From Lachnospiraceae bacterium (GTDB lineage: Bacteria; Bacillota; Clostridia; Lachnospirales; Lachnospiraceae), in assembly GCA_017623295.1 (NCBI GenBank), contig JAGAPK010000013.1, positions 1-50,290 of the forward strand: 50,290 bases of DNA. The letters are read 5' to 3'. Positions within the stretch are counted from its first letter, which is position 1. Each line of letters opens with the position of its first letter. The notes beneath the pieces were generated by a model. The model had not been told where the DNA came from. It ran no database searches and saw nothing but the letters and a program-made list of their open reading frames with translations. Shown here in pieces: positions 24,359-34,062 of this stretch. The position numbers and the translations under genes were made by a program.

Positions 24359-25315
24359 ATGAAAGTAACTGCAGTAGTAGTGACATATAATAGAATCAAA
24401 CTTTTAGAGGAATGTGTGGCAGCTTTATTAAATCAAGATTATGAAAATATGGATATTTTACTAGTGGATAATTATAGTACGGATGGCACTAGGGAGTATA
24501 TGCAGGAAATATTACAAAAGCATAAAAATAAGATTCATACGCTATTTCTGGAGGAGAACATTGGTGGCGCAGGTGGATTTCATGAAGGAATGAAATACGC
24601 TATGAAGAATAATCCAGATTGGTTGTGGCTAATGGATGACGATACAATTCCAGAGAAAGATGCATGTACAGAACTGTGCAAAGCAGTACAGCTTATTGAT
24701 GGAAAAATCGGATTCTTATCAAGTAATGTATATGGAATGAAGAATGAATGTATGAACACGCCAAGAATGAAAATCTCGCAGAAAGGCGAAAATGGTTATG
24801 CGGATTGGAATGTTCACCTTGAAGAGAGTTTGGTTAAAGTAAACAGTGCAACGTTTTGTTCATGTTTTGTTAGTGCGGAGGCGGTTAGAACTGTTGGCTT
24901 ACCAATTAAAGAATATTTTATTTGGGGTGATGATACAGAATACACATTGAGATTATCAAAATATTATGGACAGGGATGGTTAGTAGGTAAAAGTAAAGTT
25001 TTACATAAAAGAGAGAACGGTCAGTCTTTATCGATTAAAAAAGAGGATAATCCCAATAGGATAAATGTGTATTACTATTATACAAGGAATTATTTGATTA
25101 ATTTGAAACTCTATTATTACGGATACTTAGGAGCTTTGATAAAAACATTTCATTTTAATCTGATTATGCTACAAATATTATTTGGAAAAAGCAGGTATAA
25201 AGGAAGGAAGATTGCTGTGTTATTTAAGGGAATATTTGCTTTTTGGTTTGGAAGATATGATAAAAAAGCAACTGCAAAAAGAATGAATATCATAAATAGC
25301 AAATTGAAACAGTAA
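24359..25315 (+). CDS. GT2-family glycosyltransferase, GlfT2-like
   Basis: The 318-residue protein opens with VTAVVVTYNR (3-12), followed by LVDNYSTDGT, the glycine motif GGAGGF (69-74) and MDDD (92-95), which holds the metal-nucleotide complex. WGDDTEYTLRLS near residue 200 supplies the acidic residue of the GlfT2/rhamnosyltransferase type. It probably adds one sugar to the growing cell-surface glycan on the cytoplasmic face. The start at 24359 has AGGAGA at the correct distance; an upstream GTG at 24308 lacks one. A paralogue is at 27485. Confidence 0.88.
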   Translation: MKVTAVVVTYNRIKLLEECVAALLNQDYENMDILLVDNYSTDGTREYMQEILQKHKNKIHTLFLEENIGGAGGFHEGMKYAMKNNPDWLWLMDDDTIPEKDACTELCKAVQLIDGKIGFLSSNVYGMKNECMNTPRMKISQKGENGYADWNVHLEESLVKVNSATFCSCFVSAEAVRTVGLPIKEYFIWGDDTEYTLRLSKYYGQGWLVGKSKVLHKRENGQSLSIKKEDNPNRINVYYYYTRNYLINLKLYYYGYLGALIKTFHFNLIMLQILFGKSRYKGRKIAVLFKGIFAFWFGRYDKKATAKRMNIINSKLKQ

Positions 25316-25331
25316 AGTTCGGAGAGAAATA

Positions 25332-26345
25332 ATGGGAGAATTAATTAGTTTAATTGTACCAGTATTTAATGGAGAAAAGTGGCTACCAGCTTTCTTTCAG
25401 CAGTTTCAAGAACAGACATATGAGAATTTAGAGCTGATTTTAGTGAATGACGGTTCTGCAGATAATACGGGTGTAATTATAGATGAGTATGCAAAAGAGA
25501 ATAAGAAGGTAACTGTATATCACAAGGACAATGGAGGTCCTTCGTCTGCAAGAAATTATGGAATAAAAAAAGCAACAGGTAAGTATGTTGTTTTTGCAGA
25601 TGTTGATGATAGAATTTTTCCGTCATATGTAGAATACCTATATGATTTGATAAAAAGATATGATTCGGATATGGCAGTGTGCTCATATATTAAAATAACA
25701 GAAGAAGAAAAGTATAAAGCTATTTCTATAGAACAACAACCTAGTGTACAACTTTATACAAATGAGCAGGCAATAAAAGATTTTTGTTATAGAAAACATA
25801 TTACAGGATATAGTTGCTTAAAATTAATAAAAAGAGATTTACTGGAAGATGTATATTTTCCGGATGATATTGTTTATGGAGAAGATTTTTTGTTTTCCTA
25901 TGATATATTAAAAAAATGTTCAAAAGTGGTATTTGGGAAAGAAATACAGTATTTGTATATTCAATATGGTGATAGTTCCACACATGTAAAAAGGGATAAT
26001 ACAGAGAAATATAAAAAAGCATGGGATAAGCATTTACTTTTTTTGGAAGATGTCAAGAAGAATTATCCTGCAAGTTATTATGGAGCGTTATCTAAATGTT
26101 ACATACTGGCAATTAATAATACACAGCGTATTTTTGACGGTAAGAGAGATGCATCTTTTAAAAAAGAACTGTTATTGTTTATTAAAGATAATGCGGTAAG
26201 TGTTTATAAGGACAAAGATAATAAGAAGTTGAATAGAATATTAGGGCTTATGGGGGCTATAAGTGCAAGAGGAACATGTAAATTGTGTGAATATTTCTTT
26301 AAATTACAAGATGTATGGGGAATAACTTTACGGCATACGACTTAA
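25332..26345 (+). CDS. GT2-family glycosyltransferase, EpsH/EpsJ-like
   Basis: The 337-residue protein has the GT-A start LISLIVPVFNGEKWL (4-18), VNDGSADNT, DNGGPSSARNYG and the DVDD metal motif (90-93). Its C-terminal half is basic and lacks membrane helices. It belongs to the large EpsH/WcaA-like group that transfers hexoses to lipid-linked glycans. It is more AT-rich than the preceding gene and begins the AT-rich core of the locus. AGAG precedes the start at 25332. The acceptor sugar is unknown. Confidence 0.9.
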   Translation: MGELISLIVPVFNGEKWLPAFFQQFQEQTYENLELILVNDGSADNTGVIIDEYAKENKKVTVYHKDNGGPSSARNYGIKKATGKYVVFADVDDRIFPSYVEYLYDLIKRYDSDMAVCSYIKITEEEKYKAISIEQQPSVQLYTNEQAIKDFCYRKHITGYSCLKLIKRDLLEDVYFPDDIVYGEDFLFSYDILKKCSKVVFGKEIQYLYIQYGDSSTHVKRDNTEKYKKAWDKHLLFLEDVKKNYPASYYGALSKCYILAINNTQRIFDGKRDASFKKELLLFIKDNAVSVYKDKDNKKLNRILGLMGAISARGTCKLCEYFFKLQDVWGITLRHTT

Positions 26346-26367
26346 GATAAAAAGAGGAACATGAAAG

Positions 26368-27474
26368 ATGAAAATAATAGCATTTTATTTGCCACAATTT
26401 CATACATTCCCAGAAAATGATGAATGGTGGGGAAAAGGATTTACTGAATGGACAAATGTAAAAACGGCAGTACCTATATTTGAAGGTCATGAACAACCAA
26501 GGATTCCTTTAAATAGAAATTACTATAATTTGCTGGATATTGAAACGTTGCGTTGGCAAAGTCGGTTAGCTAAAGAATATGGAATATATGGTTTTTGTTT
26601 TTATCATTATTGGTTTGATGGGAAAATGTTAATGCATCAACCTATGGAGATGCTGCTAAAAAATAAGGACATAAAACAAAAGTTTTGTATATGTTGGGCA
26701 AATGAGGATTGGACAAGAGCATGGGCTAAAAAGGAACGAACTGTTTTGATTGGGCAAACCTATGGAGAAGAGTCTGACTGGAGAATCCATTTTGAATATC
26801 TTTTACCTTTTTTTCAAGATGAAAGATACATAAAAATAGAAAACAAACCATTATTTATAATTTATAGACCAGAGTTGATAAAACCATTGAGAGAAATGCT
26901 AGAGGTATGGGAAGGATTAGCAAGGCAATATGGATTTGAGGGAATTGCTCTTGCATATCAGCAAGCGCCTTATAATCACATGAAAGAGGAAACAGGTGAT
27001 TTATTTGATTATGGAATAGAATATCAACCTGGTTTTGTAAGATTCCAACAACAGAAGACTTTTTCAGTAATTAGAAGAAAAATATTACATGAAATAGTTT
27101 CAAAACTTAAATTACCGCAAAAAAAATGGTCTACTATATATTATGATTATGACGATACTTGGAAAAGAATATTGAATATAAAACCAAGGGATAATAAGAT
27201 GATTCCAGGGGCGTTTGTAGATTGGGATAATACACCTAGATATAATCAACATGCAAGTGTGGTTGTTGGTTATTCGAAAGAGAAGTTTCAAAAATATTTA
27301 TCGGAACAGATTAAGAGGGCAAAAGAAGTCTATCATAAAGACATGTTGTTTTTGTTTGCGTGGAATGAATGGGGCGAAGGTGGATATTTAGAACCAGATG
27401 AAGAAGAGGAATATGGTCGATTGAGTGCCGTACGAGAATCGCTTAAATCATGTAATGAATGGGAAGAGGCGTAA
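26368..27474 (+). CDS. WbsX-family glycan biosynthesis protein (GH99-like)
   Basis: The 368-residue protein starts KIIAFYLPQFHTFPENDEWW and has GKGFTEWTNVKTA, GFCFYHYWFDGK and FAWNEWGEGGYLEPD, the signatures of WbsX-like proteins. They look like glycoside hydrolase family 99 but are common inside O-antigen and capsule loci and are often annotated as glycosyltransferases. Whether this one transfers or cuts sugar is not settled. No signal peptide is present, so it is cytoplasmic. The next gene starts 11 bp downstream. Confidence 0.88.
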   Translation: MKIIAFYLPQFHTFPENDEWWGKGFTEWTNVKTAVPIFEGHEQPRIPLNRNYYNLLDIETLRWQSRLAKEYGIYGFCFYHYWFDGKMLMHQPMEMLLKNKDIKQKFCICWANEDWTRAWAKKERTVLIGQTYGEESDWRIHFEYLLPFFQDERYIKIENKPLFIIYRPELIKPLREMLEVWEGLARQYGFEGIALAYQQAPYNHMKEETGDLFDYGIEYQPGFVRFQQQKTFSVIRRKILHEIVSKLKLPQKKWSTIYYDYDDTWKRILNIKPRDNKMIPGAFVDWDNTPRYNQHASVVVGYSKEKFQKYLSEQIKRAKEVYHKDMLFLFAWNEWGEGGYLEPDEEEEYGRLSAVRESLKSCNEWEEA

Positions 27475-27484
27475 AGAAGTAAAT

Positions 27485-28342
27485 ATGGATAATATTAGGG
27501 AAAAGGGATATGTAATTGTTGTTACATACAATAGAAAAGAAAAATTGGAAAAATGTATTGATTGTTTATTGAATCAAACATACTCAATTAGTAAAATACT
27601 TATTATCGATAATGCGAGTACAGATGGCACAGACATTTTTTTGAAACAAATAAGTAAACAATATCCGTCAATATTCTACTATAGAAATAAAGAAAATGAA
27701 GGAGGGGCAGGAGGATTTGATAAAGGGATTAGACTAGCATATGAAGAGGGAGCGGATTGGATATGGGGAATGGATGATGATGCTTTTCCTGAAAAAAATG
27801 CTTTATATAATCTTTTAAGTTGTAGAAGTGAGAATTCTTTAAAAGATGCATATTGGTCTAATCCAAATAATGATATGGATTTTGAAAAAAGCATTAAGTA
27901 TGTGAATTCTTGGATGTTTGTAGGTTTTTTTTTAACAAGAGAAATAGTACAGTCAATAGGATTTCCAAGAAAAGATTTTTTCATTTATTATGATGATTAT
28001 GAATACGCGGATAGAATAATTGCAAACGGATTTAATATTTGGAAAGTTAAAGATTCTGTGATTAAACATCAAGATGCCGCGTCAAATAAAAGATGTATTT
28101 ATCTTGGAAATATAAAAAAGGAAGTAATCCTTTTGCCAGAACAAAAATGGAAGACATATTATCTTGTAAGAAATGATTTATTAAGACATGCTCAAAAGGA
28201 TAGGAGATATTATCAAACCATCTTTAGAAATATTAGGAGAATTATAAAAGCGATTTTATTTTGTCCAAATCAACTAGGAATTGTGATAAAGGGTTTCTAT
28301 CATGGGTTGACTGGAAAATCTGGAAAAAGAGTTTTACCATAA
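27485..28342 (+). CDS. GT2-family glycosyltransferase, GlfT2-like (paralogue of 24359 gene)
   Basis: The 285-residue protein has YVIVVTYNRKEKLEKC, IIDNASTDGTD, GGAGGF (73-78) and MDDD (96-99), in the same order as the 24359 product. The FFIYYDDYEYADRI segment corresponds to the GDDTEY segment of that paralogue but lacks its Trp-Gly. The N-terminal 20 residues of the longest frame overlap the WbsX gene; the ATG at 27485 is chosen because homologous sequence starts there. A run of nine T (27925-27933) lies in the coding region. Confidence 0.87.
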   Translation: MDNIREKGYVIVVTYNRKEKLEKCIDCLLNQTYSISKILIIDNASTDGTDIFLKQISKQYPSIFYYRNKENEGGAGGFDKGIRLAYEEGADWIWGMDDDAFPEKNALYNLLSCRSENSLKDAYWSNPNNDMDFEKSIKYVNSWMFVGFFLTREIVQSIGFPRKDFFIYYDDYEYADRIIANGFNIWKVKDSVIKHQDAASNKRCIYLGNIKKEVILLPEQKWKTYYLVRNDLLRHAQKDRRYYQTIFRNIRRIIKAILFCPNQLGIVIKGFYHGLTGKSGKRVLP

Positions 28343-28360
28343 TATAGGGTTGAAGATTGT

Positions 28361-30094
28361 ATGAAAAATAAAAGAGAAATTTTTTTGAAGAATAATTTGT
28401 TTCTTATTATAGGAGCAAGTATTTTATTTATAGCGTATATGTATCATTTTGATAAATCAAATATAATATATCATTTAGGTGATGAATTTGGATATTGGGC
28501 TAATGCGGCATTTTTTTATGGACATGATTGGTCTGGAGTAGCATCGCACAATACATATTATTCCTTTGGATATTCAATTATTTTAGCACCATTATTTTGT
28601 ATTAGTAATTTTGATATTCGATATAAAGTGGCACTGTTTATTAATATTTTTATGCAAATTGTATCATTTTTGTTATTATATGGTATGGCAAAGAAATTAT
28701 TTTATACCTTAAATAATAAGGTTATTATGTTGATTGCATTTTGTGTTTCATTATATACAAGTAATACATTTTTTGCAAAAACAACTTTATCAGAAAGTTT
28801 TTTATATTTTGCTTTTGTGAGTATTACGTACTTGGTTGTTCAATTATGTGAAAAAAAAAGATGGATTTATTATATATTATTAGGTTTGCTGTCTGCTTTT
28901 GTATTTGCAATTCATATGAGAGCAATTAGTATTACTATTAGTGTAATTATTTTTTTAATATTAGAATTTGTTTTAGAGCCTGAAAATCGAAAAAAAATAT
29001 TATTAGCTTTTATGGAGATTGTAATAATGTTTTTTTTCTTATTGATATTTAAAGAGCATATAGTTGAAAATTTATATGCATCAAATGAGACTGTAGCAGT
29101 AAATGATTTTAGTGGACAAGTTGGTAAGTTGAATTTATTACTATCTATAGATGGGATAGTTCTTTTGATTAAAAGTGTGGTAGGCAAAGTATATTATTTA
29201 TTGTCGGCTAGTTTTTTGATATTGGCATGGACAGGCGTATGGTTATTTCAAAAGTTATCCAATACATGGCACTCGATAAAAAGATACAATTATTTATCTA
29301 TAGAAAATAAACTCTCAATTTATTTATTTTTTTCATTTTTATTCACTTTAGGTGTGTCTTCTATTTATATGATAAGTGAATCATCTGTCATTGATCATTT
29401 GATATATGGAAGATATAATGAGTACATATTAGGTCCTTTATTGATTCTGGGGGGCTGTTTTTTGTTTGAAACAAAAGGTATATCTTGGCGTGTTCAGATA
29501 AGTATGATTGGTATATATTTAGTTAGTTCGCTCTTGGTAACATTTACATTTAGAAATATAGAGAACCCAACAATAAGAGAGGTAAATATTGCAGGAGTTG
29601 CATATCTAGCATATAATAATGAGTCATGTTTATATGAAAATTGGGAGATAGTTATTACTCTAAAAGTAATATTTATATCGATGATATTTTTTTCTTTGTT
29701 GTGGACACGTAAACAGCAGATAAAAATAATTGCATTTGTGTTTGTTGGAGCACTTTGGTTATATGGGGGGAATTTTGTATTAGATTATCAACTGTGTTAT
29801 AGAGAGAGTTATTATACTTGTAAGAATATTTCAGATTATTTGATTGAAAATGATATAAGTGAAATAACATATATAACAAACGATAGTTATCCTTACTTCG
29901 AGTCATTAAGACCGGATATACTTCAATTTATGAATCCAGAGTTAAAAATAACATATAAAAATATTAAGAATATATCCTTAAATGAAGAAAAAGCTTTTTT
30001 TGTAAGAAGAGGGTATTTTGAAAAAGATTTTTTTAAGAACTATTCCTATATTATTTCAAGTAACGATTTTGATTTATATATTAATAATAATTAG
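28361..30094 (+). CDS. Large multi-pass membrane protein, putative GT-C-type glycosyltransferase (paralogue of 20011 gene)
   Basis: The 577-residue protein shares its layout and several motifs with the protein at 20011: DEFGYWANAAFFYGHDWS after helix 1, YYSFGYSIILAP, a TLSE motif (residues ~144-147), FSGQVGKLNLLLSIDG, and YGRYNEYILGP near residue 350. There are about eleven membrane helices and a ~90-residue hydrophilic tail. It is very AT-rich, clearly more than its paralogue, and includes nine A in a row at 28851-28859. It probably transfers a sugar from a polyprenyl phosphate donor to an exported glycan. That role is inferred from topology and neighbours. Confidence 0.65.
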   Translation: MKNKREIFLKNNLFLIIGASILFIAYMYHFDKSNIIYHLGDEFGYWANAAFFYGHDWSGVASHNTYYSFGYSIILAPLFCISNFDIRYKVALFINIFMQIVSFLLLYGMAKKLFYTLNNKVIMLIAFCVSLYTSNTFFAKTTLSESFLYFAFVSITYLVVQLCEKKRWIYYILLGLLSAFVFAIHMRAISITISVIIFLILEFVLEPENRKKILLAFMEIVIMFFFLLIFKEHIVENLYASNETVAVNDFSGQVGKLNLLLSIDGIVLLIKSVVGKVYYLLSASFLILAWTGVWLFQKLSNTWHSIKRYNYLSIENKLSIYLFFSFLFTLGVSSIYMISESSVIDHLIYGRYNEYILGPLLILGGCFLFETKGISWRVQISMIGIYLVSSLLVTFTFRNIENPTIREVNIAGVAYLAYNNESCLYENWEIVITLKVIFISMIFFSLLWTRKQQIKIIAFVFVGALWLYGGNFVLDYQLCYRESYYTCKNISDYLIENDISEITYITNDSYPYFESLRPDILQFMNPELKITYKNIKNISLNEEKAFFVRRGYFEKDFFKNYSYIISSNDFDLYINNN

Positions 30095-30109
30095 GGAGTT
30101 GAAACATAA

Positions 30110-31159
30110 ATGAGCGCTAACATATATATAAGGCGTAATTGTAATTTAGATTTAATAAAGTTAGTTGCATGTATAGCTGTCATTGGATTACATACATTTA
30201 TGCCTAATGTAATGAGTTTATATTTTTTGTGCGGATTTGCAGTTCCCCTCTTTTTTATGACAAGTGGTTACTTTCTTTTGAATAAAAAAGAAGTAACATC
30301 ATGGTATGTGTGTAAGAAAATTCTATCTATATTTAAAATTGTATTTTGCTGGAATTTATTGAGATATTGTGCAGTTGGATTTATAAGAATGATTTGGGGA
30401 TATGATATAACAAATTATACATTACTTCAATTTTGTAAGGAATTATTTGGGAGCATGTTGCAAAAAGGGGAAATGTGGCAGTTTTGGTATTTGGGAACAT
30501 TGATACTTTTATATGCTTTATTGCCAATTTTTCATAGAGTTATAGTAAAAGGAAAAGTGAGTAAAATACTGAAAATTCCTTATCCAATGGTGAGATTGTG
30601 GAGCATACTTATTATTATATCAATAGTATTACAATGTGCATCTATGTTACTGGGTGAGCCACTACAAAAAAAGGTAATTCAGACATTTCGGTTGTGGAGT
30701 TGGTTGCAGTATTTTGTTTTAGGAGGAATGATGGTATATGTATGTCCTAAAATTATAGCCAAATTATCAATAAAAGTACATTTTTTAATTTTATGTATAA
30801 GCACAGCCTTTGTAAATGTTTATCAATATTGGGTTGGCAAGTACATAATCCATACCGAGTATGCAGAATATTTCTATGATAGTATATTTACAATGATATG
30901 GACGATTATTCTATTTACATGGATAATGCGTATAAAAGTATCTGATAAAGTTACGCCCAAGATATTTAGTTTGTGTTCATTGACATTAGGGGTGTATATC
31001 ATTCATCCGTCAGTTATTCAGTTAATAAGCAAAGTATTTGCAAATAACTCTTTAGGAATTAGCATAGTTAGCTTTGTGATAGTTACAGTTGTTTCGTTTG
31101 GAATAATATGTGTTTTAAATAAAATACCTCTTGTAAAAAGATGGTTCTTATCATTTTAA
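30110..31159 (+). CDS. Acyltransferase family 3 membrane protein (OafA-like)
   Basis: The 349-residue protein has about ten membrane helices and the signature opening NLDLIKLVACIAVIGLHT, with the conserved His at 28. The family O-acylates (often acetylates) sugars of exopolysaccharide, O-antigen or peptidoglycan. Position between a putative glycosyltransferase and the flippase suggests that it decorates this glycan. There is no C-terminal SGNH domain. The ATG follows GGGAGTTG. Confidence 0.88.
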   Translation: MSANIYIRRNCNLDLIKLVACIAVIGLHTFMPNVMSLYFLCGFAVPLFFMTSGYFLLNKKEVTSWYVCKKILSIFKIVFCWNLLRYCAVGFIRMIWGYDITNYTLLQFCKELFGSMLQKGEMWQFWYLGTLILLYALLPIFHRVIVKGKVSKILKIPYPMVRLWSILIIISIVLQCASMLLGEPLQKKVIQTFRLWSWLQYFVLGGMMVYVCPKIIAKLSIKVHFLILCISTAFVNVYQYWVGKYIIHTEYAEYFYDSIFTMIWTIILFTWIMRIKVSDKVTPKIFSLCSLTLGVYIIHPSVIQLISKVFANNSLGISIVSFVIVTVVSFGIICVLNKIPLVKRWFLSF

Positions 31160-31181
31160 ACATAGGATATAGGTAAAGATA

Positions 31182-32630
31182 ATGGAAAAAAACAATTCAG
31201 TATTTCATAATTTCATCATGAATGTAATTCTGACCATGTCATCATTTATTTTTCCATTGATCACATTCCCTTATGTTTCAAGAGTTCTATCCCCTGTTGG
31301 CATTGGTAAGGTATCTTTTGCAACATCGGTAGTAAACTATTTTCTTATTATTGCACAATTAGGAATACCTACCTATGGAATTAGAGCGTGTGCTAAAGTA
31401 CGTGATAGTAAAGAAGAGTTGAATAAGACTGTTCAAGAAATTTTGCTGATAAGTATTATTATGTGCATCGTGTCATATGTACTGTTTTTTATTTGTATTT
31501 TTTTTGTTCCAAAGTTTGTAGAGGAACAAAAGCTATTACTGGTTATAAGTACAATGATTTTATTTACAACATTAGGAGTAGAGTGGTTTTATAAAGCTTT
31601 GGAGATGTATTCTTATATTACATGGCGTTCGATTATTTTCAAAGTAATTGCGCTTGTAGCAATGTTTATATTGGTTAAAAAGCAGGATGACTATGTAATA
31701 TATGGTGCGATTTCAATTTTTGCATCTTCTGCATCTAACATTTTGAATTTTGTTTGTCTTCATAAACTAGTTGATTTGAAAGTACATTTTCGACTGGATA
31801 TTCGCAAACATATGAAACCAATTCTTGTTTTTTTTGCTATGTCTTGTGCAACGACAATATATTTGAATTTGGACACGATTATGCTTGGATTTATGAAAAC
31901 GGATGCAGATGTAGGTTATTATAATGCAGCAGTAAAAATTAAAAATATGTTAGTAAGTGTGGTAACTTCATTAGGGACAGTATTATTGCCAAGAGTTACT
32001 TATTATTTGGAAAAAGGTGAGAAGGCGAAATTTGAAAAGCTGGCTATTAAAGCACTTCGGTTTGTTATGTTTATTTCAGTTCCTTTGTTAGTGTACTTTA
32101 TTATTTTTGCAAGGCAAGGAGTACTTCTTTTATCAGGAAATGAATATGAGAATGCTATTTTGCCAATGCAGTTTATGATGCCAACTTTATTATTTATAGG
32201 ACTTACTAATATTATGGGGATTCAGATATTAGTTCCTAAAGGACGGGAGGATAAGGTACTCGTTTCTGTGATAGCTGGCGCTGCTGTGGATTTAGTATTA
32301 AATGCAATATTAATTCCGAAGTATGCAGCTACCGGAGCAGCAATTGGAACAATGATAGCTGAAGTGGTGGTATATATTGTTCAGTATTTTACTGATAAAG
32401 AGTTATTTAGTAGATTATTTCATTATATTAATCCATTCAAGTTTATTTTGGCAACAGGAATGGGTGCAATAGCTTCTATGTGGGTTCAGAAATTGGAATT
32501 TAATCACTTTATATGTTTAGTATTAGGTGCAATTTGCTTTGGAGGAGTATACCTAATAAGTCTATTATTGTTGAAAGAAAGCTTTATACAGGAAATAATT
32601 GCGACTATTATAAAAAGAAAAAGAACTTAA
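31182..32630 (+). CDS. Oligosaccharide flippase (Wzx-like, MATE/MOP superfamily)
   Basis: The 482-residue protein has about twelve to fourteen hydrophobic helices and the typical N-terminal FPLITFPYVSRVLSPVGIGK. It also has GIPTYGIRACAKVRDS near residue 62 and VPKGREDKVLVSVIAG, which are common in Wzx proteins. It moves an undecaprenyl-diphosphate-linked repeat unit to the outer face. Its presence shows that at least part of the glycan follows a Wzx/Wzy-like route. The initiating phosphoglycosyltransferase is not in the window. Confidence 0.92.
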   Translation: MEKNNSVFHNFIMNVILTMSSFIFPLITFPYVSRVLSPVGIGKVSFATSVVNYFLIIAQLGIPTYGIRACAKVRDSKEELNKTVQEILLISIIMCIVSYVLFFICIFFVPKFVEEQKLLLVISTMILFTTLGVEWFYKALEMYSYITWRSIIFKVIALVAMFILVKKQDDYVIYGAISIFASSASNILNFVCLHKLVDLKVHFRLDIRKHMKPILVFFAMSCATTIYLNLDTIMLGFMKTDADVGYYNAAVKIKNMLVSVVTSLGTVLLPRVTYYLEKGEKAKFEKLAIKALRFVMFISVPLLVYFIIFARQGVLLLSGNEYENAILPMQFMMPTLLFIGLTNIMGIQILVPKGREDKVLVSVIAGAAVDLVLNAILIPKYAATGAAIGTMIAEVVVYIVQYFTDKELFSRLFHYINPFKFILATGMGAIASMWVQKLEFNHFICLVLGAICFGGVYLISLLLLKESFIQEIIATIIKRKRT

Positions 32631-32676
32631 TAAAGGGTAAGATTATAAAATACGAGCCTAATTTAAAGGAGAACCA

Positions 32677-34062
32677 ATGCAACCTAAGATTACATATACC
32701 AAAATATCCAATATAACAATAATCTTGCTTTTAATATTCTCTATGCTTATGCTATCGAATATTGAAATAGCGGGTTTTCCACTATATAGTTTGTTGAGTT
32801 TAATTATTTCTTTATGTTGGTTATCAGCAAGAATCTTCTTTTTTCCAAAGGATGGAAAGCCAATATGGACAATCCGATATGTTAATGACTTGCTGGTTAT
32901 AGCTGTCTTGCTGTTTGAACTATTAGCAATTATTGTGAAACTTTTTCAAGAGCCAGAAAAAGGAGATATCGGAATTGTAAGTAATACTATTATCATTTCT
33001 ATGGCATTACTTTATATTCTTTTATCAGAAGGATATAAGATTAGTGATGTTTATTTCGATTTAATTCTATATAGCGGATTGCTTGTTGTGGGAGCATTTC
33101 TGCTTCCTTATTTTACTGAAATGCAGGGGATGAGCATCATAGAGGCAGTGTCCCGAAGCTCTGGTAAAATGGCATCTTATATTATGTTGATTAGTATGAT
33201 TAGTGTTTATCAATATTGTATTTGTAAAGATAAAGCCCGTTCCATGTTTTATTTGTTAATAGCAGCCTTATCATTTTTTGCGCTTTTTCTGAATCAGAAT
33301 GTGGTTAGTTTTTGGTTGATGGTCACATATTTTATAGCAATGCCAGTCGTGCTTCGGGCTACGGCAAGTCTTATTAAGAAAGATATGCAGATGCTTTTTG
33401 TGTTTGGATTTATGCTCAGTAATATGAGTTTGTTGACGGACTATACGGATATTATCCGGAAAGAAGTGAGCTTTTCACTAGAACATAGCGTTTATTTGGA
33501 GTTATTGTTGGCGGTAGGTGCAATTTTCTTTTTTCATTATTGGGATAGAATTCCGGAAGGGGTAGACTTGGAACGACTAGTAATGAGGAAATTACGCAAG
33601 GGATATCAATTTTTGTTAAAAGCGATAGGAGTTATTTTTACTGGTATTTTATTAGGTGGCGATAGATGGGCATCTCTTCCAGAAATGTTAGGAAACGATG
33701 TTGTGAAAGGATTTGCTGTTCCAGTAGTTACGTCTTTTAAACAGGAAGAAAGCGGATTTTACTGCTGGTTTTCACAGTTGGGTGTGCTTGGAAGTATTGT
33801 GGTTATCATTTTTATTGTGTTGTTATTCGAAAGAATGTGGCGTAATTATCAGTTGGGCAAGCCTTGTACCGGAATTCTAACATTGATTTCTACTATTTTT
33901 ATAGTACAGCTTTTTTTCTGGAATCCCAATGTACAGACATATGTGGTTTACTTTGTGTTATTAATGAGTGCTGCTTTTTATAAGGAAGAAAGAGTACACA
34001 TTACCAGCATTAAAATTAATATGAAAGAAAAAAGGAGTGGAGGAGAAGATGAGAAAATTTAA
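32677..34062 (+). CDS. Multi-pass membrane protein, possible Wzy-type polymerase
   Basis: The 461-residue protein has about eleven or twelve hydrophobic helices and a highly charged C-terminus. A periplasmic-type loop with LLGGDRWASLPEMLGND follows helix ~8, and GFYCWFSQLGVLGSIVVIIF resembles the C-terminal part of Wzy/ligase proteins. No clear family motif is present. Downstream of the flippase and upstream of the SH3 protein, a role in polymerising or ligating repeat units is the best guess. AAAGGAG precedes the ATG. Confidence 0.5.
   Translation: MQPKITYTKISNITIILLLIFSMLMLSNIEIAGFPLYSLLSLIISLCWLSARIFFFPKDGKPIWTIRYVNDLLVIAVLLFELLAIIVKLFQEPEKGDIGIVSNTIIISMALLYILLSEGYKISDVYFDLILYSGLLVVGAFLLPYFTEMQGMSIIEAVSRSSGKMASYIMLISMISVYQYCICKDKARSMFYLLIAALSFFALFLNQNVVSFWLMVTYFIAMPVVLRATASLIKKDMQMLFVFGFMLSNMSLLTDYTDIIRKEVSFSLEHSVYLELLLAVGAIFFFHYWDRIPEGVDLERLVMRKLRKGYQFLLKAIGVIFTGILLGGDRWASLPEMLGNDVVKGFAVPVVTSFKQEESGFYCWFSQLGVLGSIVVIIFIVLLFERMWRNYQLGKPCTGILTLISTIFIVQLFFWNPNVQTYVVYFVLLMSAAFYKEERVHITSIKINMKEKRSGGEDEKI

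Noticed and set aside
26368-27474. WbsX-like protein as a true secreted glycosidase
   Set aside because: It has no signal peptide and lies between glycosyltransferase genes, which fits a biosynthetic role better.
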